A stretch of 64,000 nucleotides of DNA from Prevotellaceae bacterium UBA3849 (GTDB taxonomy: Bacteria; Bacteroidota; Bacteroidia; Bacteroidales; Bacteroidaceae): the NCBI GenBank assembly GCA_002392645.1, contig DGHL01000040.1:19352-83351 (forward strand), in the 5' to 3' direction. The position numbers and the translations under genes were made by a program. The notes beneath the pieces were generated by a model. That model worked only from the letters and a program-made list of their open reading frames with translations, did no database searches and had not been told where the DNA came from. Positions 8,998 to 15,987 of the stretch are shown one piece after another (position 1 is the first letter of the stretch; every line of letters begins with the position of its first letter).

Positions 8998-9082
8998 GTA
9001 AAAGCTATCATATTACATTGTAAAAGCTATCATATTACCAGGTGATGTGATACGTTTTACTCGGTAAAAGCTATGCTTTTAC
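8998..9082. repeat. Array A: four 19-nt quasi-palindromes at 22-nt spacing
   Basis: Units start at 8998, 9020, 9042 and 9064, each 19 nt with a 3-nt spacer. Units 1 and 2 are GTAAAAGCTATCATATTAC. Unit 3 is a diverged inverted copy (GTGATGTGATACGTTTTAC). Unit 4 is the symmetric form GTAAAAGCTATGCTTTTAC. The same family occurs at 23817-23901 and 40598-40704. Confidence 0.93.
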
Positions 9083-9087
9083 AACAT

Positions 9088-9135
9088 AAAAAGGCGTGTT
9101 TCAGCATCAAAAAGATGGTGAAACACGCCTTTTTT
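9088..9135. terminator. Bidirectional terminator between hipA and tyrA
   Basis: A 16-bp perfect stem (AAAAAGGCGTGTTTCA at 9088-9103 with its complement at 9120-9135) has A/T runs on both sides. It can end the hip transcript and the aromatic operon from opposite directions. Confidence 0.88.
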
Positions 9136-9310
9136 GCGTATCTTCAAAAAACTGGAGAAATGCCGACCTCTCAAAACTCGTTTCAAGGTGTCTCTGTCGC
9201 ATTGTGACCCCATTGTGGGGTGCCAGTCCACCGATATTGAAATAGTTGCTTAGAATGAGTTTTCTGAAAAGTGGAGAAATACGACAATTTCCCGATGTCA
9301 GTTTCAGGTG

Positions 9311-10105
9311 TTATTTCAGTGCCTCGACGTCGCGTTTTACGTTGGAGCGAATCTTGGTGAGATACTGCTTCATCTTTTTCGCATCCTTGTTGTCGATGAT
9401 TTCGAGTAGTTCCTTGAGCTCGGCACGTATCTGGTCAACCTGGTCATGGGTGTATGGGTTGAACAGTACCTCCTGCAGCAGGTAGTCGTCCTCGTTGAGC
9501 ACACCCTTGGCAATGCGCAGGTGGCGCTTGAAGGTGGTGCCCGGTGCATCCTGGTGCTTCATCACGGCAGAGAAGACGAAGGTTGACACGAACGGGATAG
9601 ACAGTGAGTATGCCACAGTCTTGTCGTGCTCCTCGAAGGTGTACTCGTAGATGTTGAGGTCGAGACGGCTGTAGAGATCCTTGAAGAAGCAGCGCCCCAT
9701 GTAGTCGCCTTCGCTGATGATGATGGCATTCTCCTCAGACAGTTGGTTGAGGTTGGCAAAGGTAGGACCGAACATAGGGTGGGTGCTGACATAGCGCTTG
9801 CCTGTCTGCTCATAGAACTCCTTCAGTCCTGTCTTTACCGATGCGATGTCGCTCAGTATTACGTTGTCTGTCAGGTAAGGCAATACCTCGTTGAATGCCG
9901 GTATGGTATATTTCACCGTTGCAGCGTTGATGACCAATTCGGGCTGGAAGTTGCGTACCTCCTCAAGGTCGGTAAAGCGCTGACAGTTGTATGTGAAACG
10001 CATGCGACGTGGGTCTTTCTCATACACGCCGACTTCGTGGTCGAAACTCAGCAGGTCAATGAAGAAGGACCCCATCTTGCCTGCTCCAAGAATTAATATT
10101 TTCAC
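9311..10105 (-). CDS. tyrA: Prephenate dehydrogenase
   Basis: The 264-aa protein begins with a Rossmann fingerprint (MKILILGAGKMGSFF, glycines 7, 9 and 12) for NAD(P) binding. DIASVKTGL and YVSTHPMFGP follow, as in TyrA enzymes, where the His lies at the substrate site. The reaction oxidatively decarboxylates prephenate to 4-hydroxyphenylpyruvate, the tyrosine branch. At 264 residues it is a short form without an ACT domain, so feedback control probably acts elsewhere. It is the last gene of the pheA-aminotransferase-DAHP synthase-tyrA run, 122 nt after its upstream neighbour. Confidence 0.9.
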   Translation of the reverse strand: MKILILGAGKMGSFFIDLLSFDHEVGVYEKDPRRMRFTYNCQRFTDLEEVRNFQPELVINAATVKYTIPAFNEVLPYLTDNVILSDIASVKTGLKEFYEQTGKRYVSTHPMFGPTFANLNQLSEENAIIISEGDYMGRCFFKDLYSRLDLNIYEYTFEEHDKTVAYSLSIPFVSTFVFSAVMKHQDAPGTTFKRHLRIAKGVLNEDDYLLQEVLFNPYTHDQVDQIRAELKELLEIIDNKDAKKMKQYLTKIRSNVKRDVEALK

Positions 10106-10116
10106 TTCGCTAATGT

Positions 10117-10222
10117 TTTAAAAAAATTGAAGAATTGAAAAATTGAAGCATCGAAAAATTGAAGTTCTAATCGAAAAGACTTCTTCACTTCTTCACTTCT
10201 TCAACTCTTCAATTTTTCAATC
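10117..10222. repeat. Low-complexity GAAGAATTGAAAAATTGAA-type repeat
   Basis: Short GAAAAATTGAAG-like units are followed by the inverted counterpart CTTCACTTCTTCAACTCTTCAATTTTTC, so the gap between tyrA and the DAHP synthase gene can fold into a long AT-rich hairpin. A similar fragment lies at 11380-11402. Confidence 0.6.
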
Positions 10223-10227
10223 CTTAT

Positions 10228-11292
10228 TTACTGGTTTACTATCTCTACCTGCTGGCGCACTGACTCTTCGTGAATGTGCTCAAATACTTGCTTCACGAAT
10301 TCTGGACTCATGCCAGTGAGTGAACCCTGTACGCCGCGCTTGTCAAGAATCTCGTTGTAGCGTCCGGTCTGCAGCACCTGCATGTTATGCTCCTTCTTGT
10401 ACTGGCCAATCTCGCGGCATACGCGCATGCGCTTTGCAAGAAGGTCCATCAGTTCGTTGTCAATCTTGTCGATCTGCTGGCGCAACAGCTTTATGCCCTC
10501 AGTGGTATAAGTGTTGTCACGAGCTACGAGCATGCCGACGATGTAGTCGGCAACCTCAGGCGTAACCTGCTGCTTGGCATCGCTCCATGCCTTGTCAGGG
10601 TCGCAGTGTGACTCAATCATCAGTCCGTCGAAACCGAGGTCGAGTGCCTGCTGTGACAGAGGTGCGATGAGTTCGCGCTTACCACCCATGTGTGAAGGGT
10701 CGCAGACGATAGGCAGTTCTGGAATGCGGCGACGCAGTTCGATAGGAATCTGCCACATTGGTGCGTTGCGGTACATGGTCTTGTCGAAAGAAGAGAAACC
10801 ACGGTGTATGGCAGCCAGCTTCTTGACACCGGCCTGGTTGATGCGCTCCAATGCGCCAATCCACAGCTCGAGGTCAGGGTTCACAGGGTTCTTGACGAAG
10901 ACAGGTATGTCGAGGCCCTTCATAGAGTCGGCTAGTTGCTGCATGGCGAAAGGGTTAGCTGATGTGCGTGCACCGATCCACAGTATGTCGAGTCCGTATT
11001 TCATGCAGAGCTCCACGTGTTCAGGTGTAGCCACCTCGGTGCCGATGAGCATGCCGGTTTCTTTCTTCACTTCCGCCATCCACTCGAGGGCAGGTTCTCC
11101 GTGACCTTCGAAGCCTCCTGGCTTGGTACGTGGCTTCCATACTCCGGCACGGAACATGTGGCAACCCTTTATGGCGAGTTGCTTCGCAGTTGTCATTACT
11201 TGCTCTTCTGTCTCGGCAGAGCATGGGCCGGCGATAACGAATGGTCGTTTGCTGTCACTTGGCAGATTGAGTGCCTCTAATTCTAATTCCAT
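10228..11292 (-). CDS. Bifunctional 3-deoxy-7-phosphoheptulonate synthase/chorismate mutase
   Basis: Residues 1-255 form a DAHP synthase of the KDO8P-synthase-like (AroA-beta) type, with AGPCSAE (21-27), WKPRTKPGGFEG, GARTSANPF and DPSHMGGKRE. It condenses phosphoenolpyruvate and erythrose 4-phosphate in the first shikimate step. Residues 262-350 are an AroQ-type chorismate mutase (LLRQQIDKIDNELMDLLAKR) that turns chorismate into prephenate. Fusing the first pathway enzyme to the mutase is known in Bacteroidetes and some Firmicutes and lets prephenate or chorismate inhibit the pathway entry. The gene sits between an aminotransferase gene and tyrA, which fits dedicated Phe/Tyr supply. Confidence 0.93.
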   Translation of the reverse strand: MELELEALNLPSDSKRPFVIAGPCSAETEEQVMTTAKQLAIKGCHMFRAGVWKPRTKPGGFEGHGEPALEWMAEVKKETGMLIGTEVATPEHVELCMKYGLDILWIGARTSANPFAMQQLADSMKGLDIPVFVKNPVNPDLELWIGALERINQAGVKKLAAIHRGFSSFDKTMYRNAPMWQIPIELRRRIPELPIVCDPSHMGGKRELIAPLSQQALDLGFDGLMIESHCDPDKAWSDAKQQVTPEVADYIVGMLVARDNTYTTEGIKLLRQQIDKIDNELMDLLAKRMRVCREIGQYKKEHNMQVLQTGRYNEILDKRGVQGSLTGMSPEFVKQVFEHIHEESVRQQVEIVNQ

Positions 11293-11383
11293 AATTGCGT
11301 TATATGTGTTTGATGCTTTTTATAGCTGATTAATATATTCTTATGTTGTTCTCTAAAATACGAATTGCATGAATTGTTGATTT

Positions 11384-12553
11384 TCAATTTTTCAATCCTT
11401 CAATCCTCCTAAGCGCTTCGCGTATCTTGTCGTCCTTGGCGCATAGTGATATGCGGATGTAGCGCTCGCCGTTAGAACCGAAGATGAAGCCAGGCGTGAT
11501 GAATACGCGAGCCTCGTGAAGAATCTTTTCTGTAAGTTCCTCGCATGTCTTGTAATGATCGGGAATGCGTCCCCACAGGAACATGCCCACAGACTTCTTG
11601 TCGTATTTACATTCCAGCACGTCCATTATCTTTTCTGCAATCTCGCGGCGGCGACGGTAGTTCTCAAAGTTGTTTTCGCGATGCCACTCGTCATCGTTGT
11701 CGTATGCGGCAGCGGCAGCAAGCTGTATGCCTCGGAACGTGCCGGAGTCGATGTTTGACTTTATCTTTAATATCCACTGAATGAACTGGCTGTTTGTTGC
11801 CACCATGCCTACGCGCCAGCCTGGCATGTTATGACTCTTCGACATTGAGTTGAACTCGATACAGCACTCTTTGGCTCCTTCTACCTGCAGAATGGACTGA
11901 GGGTTGTCGTTGAGGATGAGCGAGTAAGGGTTGTCGTTAACTATCACGATGTTATGTTCGCGTGCAAACTTTACCAGCTTCTCGTATGTCTCGCGACGTG
12001 CATTGCCACCAGTCGGCATGTTAGGGTAGTTGGTCCACATCAGTTTCACACGGCTGAGGTCCATCTTCTCCAGGGCTTCAAAGTCGGGTTGCCAGTCATT
12101 GCTCTCCAACAGGTCGTAATTCACAATCTTCTGTCCGAGTATCTTTGACAGTGAAGTGTAGGTAGGATAACCGGGATTAGGAACGAGGACTTCGTCTCCT
12201 GGGTTACAGAGTGCAAGTGTGACGTGAAGAATAGCCTCCTTAGAACCTATCATTGGTTGAATCTCGGTAGCAGGGTCAAGTTCTACGTTGTACCAACGCT
12301 TGTAGAAACCTGCCATGGCCTTGCGCAGTTCAGGTGTACCCACCGTAGGCTGGTAACCGTGTGCGTTAGGGTCGTATGCTACCTTGCAAAGTTTTTCGAC
12401 AGTGGCGCTTGACGGCGGCATGTCAGGTGAACCGATGGCGAGTGAGATGATGTCCTTGCCCTCAGCATTGAGTTTTGCTACCTCTTTCAGTTTGCGACTG
12501 AAGTAATATTCTTGTACCGTAGAAAGACGGTCGGCTGGCTGTATGTTGTACAT
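11384..12553 (-). CDS. Class I/II PLP-dependent aminotransferase (probable aromatic aminotransferase)
   Basis: The 389-aa fold-type I aminotransferase has the cofactor lysine in SMSKSHNMPGWRVG (Lys239), the NPGYP loop (126-130), VNDNPY (205-210) and RISLC near the C-terminus for the substrate carboxylate. The family includes aspartate, aromatic and LL-diaminopimelate aminotransferases, which are hard to separate by eye. Its place between pheA and the DAHP synthase-chorismate mutase gene suggests it transaminates phenylpyruvate and 4-hydroxyphenylpyruvate to Phe and Tyr. That substrate call is inference from context. Confidence 0.85.
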   Translation of the reverse strand: MYNIQPADRLSTVQEYYFSRKLKEVAKLNAEGKDIISLAIGSPDMPPSSATVEKLCKVAYDPNAHGYQPTVGTPELRKAMAGFYKRWYNVELDPATEIQPMIGSKEAILHVTLALCNPGDEVLVPNPGYPTYTSLSKILGQKIVNYDLLESNDWQPDFEALEKMDLSRVKLMWTNYPNMPTGGNARRETYEKLVKFAREHNIVIVNDNPYSLILNDNPQSILQVEGAKECCIEFNSMSKSHNMPGWRVGMVATNSQFIQWILKIKSNIDSGTFRGIQLAAAAAYDNDDEWHRENNFENYRRRREIAEKIMDVLECKYDKKSVGMFLWGRIPDHYKTCEELTEKILHEARVFITPGFIFGSNGERYIRISLCAKDDKIREALRRIEGLKN

Positions 12554-12570
12554 GTAAGTTATGAGTTTAG

Positions 12571-12655
12571 ACCCACCCTAGCCCTCCCTGTGAGGGAGGG
12601 AACCGTAGGCGAAGGGCAGTTTTAGTAAGTTATGAGTTCTGAATTATTATGCATT
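12571..12655. repeat. Intergenic repeat with CCCTCCCTGTGAGGGAGGG palindrome
   Basis: A CCCTCCCTgTGAGGGAGGG hairpin is flanked by GTTATGAGTT-type words. Related pieces occur at 23980-24070 and 40205-40235, so it is a dispersed element, here inside the aromatic operon. Confidence 0.6.
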
Positions 12656-12660
12656 ATCGA

Positions 12661-13491
12661 CTACGCCGAGCGATATTCTCCTAATATAATAAGGTCGCGT
12701 GTAAGTGGCGTGATGGCATCGATGCTCTGGCGGTAACGTGTGAGGTCATCGTAGGTGACGTCAACGTAGAAGAGGTATTCCCATTCCTTGCCGATGATTG
12801 GCAGTGACTGAATCTTTGTGAGGTTTATCTTGTAGAAAGACAGAATTGATAGAACCTGTGACAGAGAGCCTTCTTCGTGTGGCAGTGAAAAGACAATGCT
12901 TGCCTTGTCGGCTTCGTTCTGTGCGCGGAGGAAATCAGCCTTCCTCGGGTCGCTCATGATGAGGAAACGGGTGTAGTTGTGCGGATTGTCCTCAATGTGA
13001 TTCTCCAATACTTCCAGTCCATACATTGCAGCTGCGTCAGCATGACAGATTGCTGCTACTCCGGTAAGGCCTTTCTCTGCAATCTCCTTGGCAGAACCTG
13101 CGGTGTCTTCAGCCTCGACCATCTTGAGGTTCTGATGGCGGCTGAGATAATGCTGGCACTGCATGAGGGCTACGGGATGTGTGTGAACCTCGCTGAGCTC
13201 GTCGAGTGACTGGCCTGGCAATGCGCAGATGCAGTGGCTGATGTGTGTCTTGTATTCGCCCACTACGGTCATGCCTGACTCGCGCAACAGTTCATAGTTG
13301 TGAAGCAGTGAACCTGCAATGGTGTTCTCTATTGCCATGATACCGATGACGGTAGGGTCTTGCTTCATGTTCTGAATCACGTCCTCGAACGTAGAGCAGC
13401 AGATGATTTGCAACTGGTCACCTTCGAAGCTATGACGTGCTGTGATGTCGTGGAAACTTCCGAGCTCTCCTTGTATTGCTATTCTCTTCAT
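12661..13491 (-). CDS. pheA: Prephenate dehydratase with C-terminal ACT domain
   Basis: The 276-aa monofunctional PheA has a catalytic part of about residues 1-180 (start MKRIAIQGELGSFHDITA, then MAIENTIAGSLLHNYELL; TRFL near 165). It decarboxylates and dehydrates prephenate to phenylpyruvate. An ACT domain at about 190-276 begins IVFSLPHEEGSLSQVLSIL. In the usual family the ACT domain carries GALV and ESRP for phenylalanine binding. Here the corresponding places read EGSLSQ and KIQSLP, so allosteric control may differ. It is the first structural gene after the Phe/Tyr attenuator. Confidence 0.92.
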   Translation of the reverse strand: MKRIAIQGELGSFHDITARHSFEGDQLQIICCSTFEDVIQNMKQDPTVIGIMAIENTIAGSLLHNYELLRESGMTVVGEYKTHISHCICALPGQSLDELSEVHTHPVALMQCQHYLSRHQNLKMVEAEDTAGSAKEIAEKGLTGVAAICHADAAAMYGLEVLENHIEDNPHNYTRFLIMSDPRKADFLRAQNEADKASIVFSLPHEEGSLSQVLSILSFYKINLTKIQSLPIIGKEWEYLFYVDVTYDDLTRYRQSIDAITPLTRDLIILGEYRSA

Positions 13492-13511
13492 ATCTTATTG
13501 TTTGATTGCCA

Positions 13512-13553
13512 TCTAAAAGAAAATCCCGCGTAGTATTTTATTACTATGCGGGA
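13512..13553 (-). terminator. Attenuator terminator before pheA
   Basis: On the minus strand TCCCGC-TAGTA (13542-13553) pairs with TACTA-GCGGGA (13524-13535), followed by TTTTCTTTT. It stands between the Phe/Tyr leader peptide and pheA. The 5' arm TCCCGC (13548-13553) can instead pair with GCGGGA (13610-13615) inside the leader coding sequence, a plausible antiterminator. Confidence 0.85.
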
Positions 13554-13597
13554 CCTTGCAATTTATCTTTTCTTGCCTTAATCTTTTAAGTTGAACT

Positions 13598-13669
13598 TTA
13601 CACGCAACTTCCCGCTTCACAGTGCCCTGCAAAGTAAAAGTAGAAGTAATATGCGTAGAAATTGTTCAT
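13598..13669 (-). CDS. Phe/Tyr leader peptide of the aromatic operon (23 aa)
   Basis: The short frame begins MNNFYAYYFYFYF and ends after 23 codons. Nine of residues 4-13 are Phe or Tyr (4 Phe, 5 Tyr). It starts about 24 nt after the predicted transcript start and ends 45 nt before the terminator hairpin, the usual geometry for amino-acid-responsive attenuation: ribosomes stalling at Phe/Tyr codons would favour the antiterminator and let transcription reach pheA. An ACTTTGCA segment (13628-13635) can pair with TGTAAAGT (13595-13602) over 8 bp as a candidate protector/pause stem. The peptide and hairpin are read directly; the regulatory action is inferred from the well-known E. coli pheA and pheST leaders. 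Confidence 0.88.
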   Translation of the reverse strand: MNNFYAYYFYFYFAGHCEAGSCV

Positions 13670-13700
13670 CGTTATTTACGTTTTGTCATAAAATCGAGTG

Positions 13701-13732
13701 CAAAGGTAGCAATTTATCTTGAAACTGCCAAA
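13701..13732 (-). promoter_or_regulatory. Promoter of the Phe/Tyr operon
   Basis: Read on the minus strand, -33 TTTG (13729-13732), a 20-nt spacer and -7 TACCTTTG (13701-13708) match the Bacteroidetes consensus exactly. Confidence 0.85.
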
Positions 13733-13760
13733 AAAATCTGACGTTTTTTTATTTTACTCG

Positions 13761-15368
13761 TTAATTTTTTACATTTTTCTCATAAAAAGCCTTTAAAGCA
13801 GCTTTTATGGCATTGTCGTCGCGATTAAGATATTTAATCCACTCCTGTTCATTCATTATATTATAAATGATGCGTGAATTGATATGTGTCTCAAGCAGAT
13901 GGTGAGACTTTTGTATCATCAGGTTGCGGCGTTTCAGTCCATGCTTGTCAGCATATTCGGCAAATTGCTCTACGGTGTTTTGCTTCACCAGATGGTCTGC
14001 CAGTGACTGCATTTCCTTGAAGCTGTTAAGCTTTGGCCTGTTGTCGTCGGTGTATGTGAAGGCAAACTGTAGTATGAGTCCTGTCATGCTTGCTTCGCGG
14101 TAGTATGATGTTACGTTGGTGGTGTCTTCTGGTATGAAGATGTCAGGCGTTATGCCGCCGCCGCCATATACTATACGTCCGCTTACCGTATGATACTGAG
14201 GACCATTGTGCTTTATGCTGTCCTCGTTGAAGAACTCACCATGCTCATAGCGTGTTATGAGGTCTTTCTGGTAGTCTTCGTCGTCACCCTTGCTGTAAGG
14301 CTTTTGTATGCAACGGCCCGAAGGAGTGTAGTAGCGTGCTACCGTAAGACGTATCATGGAACCGTCAGGGAAGCCTATCTGCTGCTGAACGAGACCCTTG
14401 CCGAAAGAGCGACGACCGATGATGGTACCACGGTCATTGTCCTGCATTGCTCCGGCGAATATCTCGCTGGCTGATGCAGAACCCTCGTTGATGAGTACCA
14501 CAAGCGGCATCTTCTGGTAGGTGCCTCTGCCGTCAGACTTATAGTCCTGACGCTGTGACTTCCTTCCTTCGGTATATACTATAAGACTGTTCTTTGGCAG
14601 GAACTCATTAGCCATCTGCACGGCAGCCTCAAGGTATCCGCCGGTATTGTCGCGAAGGTCGATGATGATGTTCTTGCAGTTGTGCGACGACAGTTCTGCG
14701 AGTGATATGAGCATATCCTCGTAGGTGTTCTCGCCAAAGTTCTTTATACGTATGTAGCCGGTATTGTCGTCTATCATGTATGATGCGGTGATACTCTTAG
14801 TCTTGACTTCACCACGTGTGATCTCAAATACCTGTTGCTTGTCAGAGCCATAACGCAGTATGCCGACCTTGACCTTTGATTTGTCTGGACCCTTCAGGCG
14901 ATGCACTGCTTCCTCGTTGGTTACGCTCTTACCTACAAATGCTTGTCCGTCAACGCTTACTATCTTATCGCCGGCTATCAGACCAGCCTTCTGCGCAGGA
15001 CCGCCCTCTATCACGTTCTGCACGTGGATAGTGTCCTCACGTATGACGAACTCTATGCCGATGCCGAAGAAAGAACCTTTCAGGTCATCGCTGGCAGTCT
15101 GTGCGTCCTTGGCCGATATATATACGGAGTGCGGATCAAGCTCAGAGAGAATAAGCGGCATAGCCTTCTCCACAAGATCGTCGATGTTGACGGTGTCAAC
15201 ATACTGATCGTTGATGATGTGCAGTAGGTTGTTGAGGCGATTGGTGCCAGAGTTTATGACGTTGAGACGATTACCGGAGAAATGGTTGGCATAGAATGTG
15301 CCTATCAGTATTCCGATAACTACGCATAGCGCCATTATGAGCGGCATATATCGTGACTTTTCTTTCAT
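13761..15368 (-). CDS. S41-family C-terminal processing peptidase (CtpA-like)
   Basis: The 535-aa protein has an N-terminal membrane anchor/signal (residues 8-28) and a PDZ domain at about 98-180 (FFGIGIEF...GGPAQKAGLIAGDKIVSVDG). The S41 catalytic core has NEGSASASEI with Ser299 and RSFGKGLVQ with Lys324, the Ser-Lys dyad. Such enzymes trim or degrade envelope proteins from the C-terminus in the periplasm. About 120 residues follow the core and lack a clear domain. It is probably expressed with the dCMP deaminase gene 108 nt upstream. Confidence 0.9.
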   Translation of the reverse strand: MKEKSRYMPLIMALCVVIGILIGTFYANHFSGNRLNVINSGTNRLNNLLHIINDQYVDTVNIDDLVEKAMPLILSELDPHSVYISAKDAQTASDDLKGSFFGIGIEFVIREDTIHVQNVIEGGPAQKAGLIAGDKIVSVDGQAFVGKSVTNEEAVHRLKGPDKSKVKVGILRYGSDKQQVFEITRGEVKTKSITASYMIDDNTGYIRIKNFGENTYEDMLISLAELSSHNCKNIIIDLRDNTGGYLEAAVQMANEFLPKNSLIVYTEGRKSQRQDYKSDGRGTYQKMPLVVLINEGSASASEIFAGAMQDNDRGTIIGRRSFGKGLVQQQIGFPDGSMIRLTVARYYTPSGRCIQKPYSKGDDEDYQKDLITRYEHGEFFNEDSIKHNGPQYHTVSGRIVYGGGGITPDIFIPEDTTNVTSYYREASMTGLILQFAFTYTDDNRPKLNSFKEMQSLADHLVKQNTVEQFAEYADKHGLKRRNLMIQKSHHLLETHINSRIIYNIMNEQEWIKYLNRDDNAIKAALKAFYEKNVKN

Positions 15369-15476
15369 AGTCTGTATTTGATGTGATGTATAGGTGGAGC
15401 CTGTTTGTTTCCACCGTAATGGATTAATTATTTATGGACCTGACGTCTTGACATCTAAAATTAACAGAATGTACCT

Positions 15477-15902
15477 TTAATCCTCGTCAAGATTGAGCAG
15501 CACGGTTTCTATATTTGCTCTTTTTAGCAGTTGCAGTCCGTCATCAAGGCGGTATGCCTCACCATAGACTACACGCTGTATGCCAGACTGTATTATAAGT
15601 TTTGCGCACTCTATGCATGGAGATGCCGTAACGTAGAGAGTGGCACCGTCGCTGTTGTTGTGGCTACGTGCCAACTTTGTGATGGCATTGGCCTCGGCAT
15701 GCAGTACGTAAGGGAATGATACGTTGTTTTCCTCACAGATATTGTCGAATCCACTTGGCGTGCCATTGTAGCCATCGCTTATTATCATGTGGTCCTTAAC
15801 GACCAATGCTCCCACCTGGCGACGCTTGCAGTAGCTGTTTTCTGCCCAAATGCGTGCCATGCGCAAGTATTTCTTGTCTAATGCCTTTTGCTTAGAATCC
15901 AT
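15477..15902 (-). CDS. Deoxycytidylate (dCMP) deaminase
   Basis: The 141-aa protein is a zinc-dependent cytidine-deaminase-fold enzyme. HAEAN (68-72) gives the zinc His and catalytic Glu70; PCIEC (95-99) gives the two zinc cysteines. GYNGTPSGFDNICEE is typical of the dCMP deaminase/ComEB subgroup. It converts dCMP to dUMP for thymidylate synthesis. The length is normal. Confidence 0.9.
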   Translation of the reverse strand: MDSKQKALDKKYLRMARIWAENSYCKRRQVGALVVKDHMIISDGYNGTPSGFDNICEENNVSFPYVLHAEANAITKLARSHNNSDGATLYVTASPCIECAKLIIQSGIQRVVYGEAYRLDDGLQLLKRANIETVLLNLDED

Positions 15903-15987
15903 ACTTTCAACCGTTGTGCTTTTATAATCTTCCGTTTTGTTCAGGCGAACAGAACTCGGAATTTCATTTCTTCAATCGTTCAATACT

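Larger units (their letters stand above)
8850..9310. other. Gene-free stretch between hipA and tyrA
   Basis: It contains the right flank of the hip unit, a 22-nt-period palindrome array (8998-9082), a terminator hairpin (9088-9135) and two imperfect copies of a 51-nt motif around GGAGAAATnCGAC (9141-9191 and 9261-9311). The second copy reaches the tyrA stop codon. No coding frame is supported. Confidence 0.6.

Noticed and set aside
10574..11104. 176-codon plus-strand frame opposite the DAHP synthase-mutase gene
   Set aside because: The minus strand encodes a full, well-conserved enzyme; the antisense frame shows no domain or promoter.
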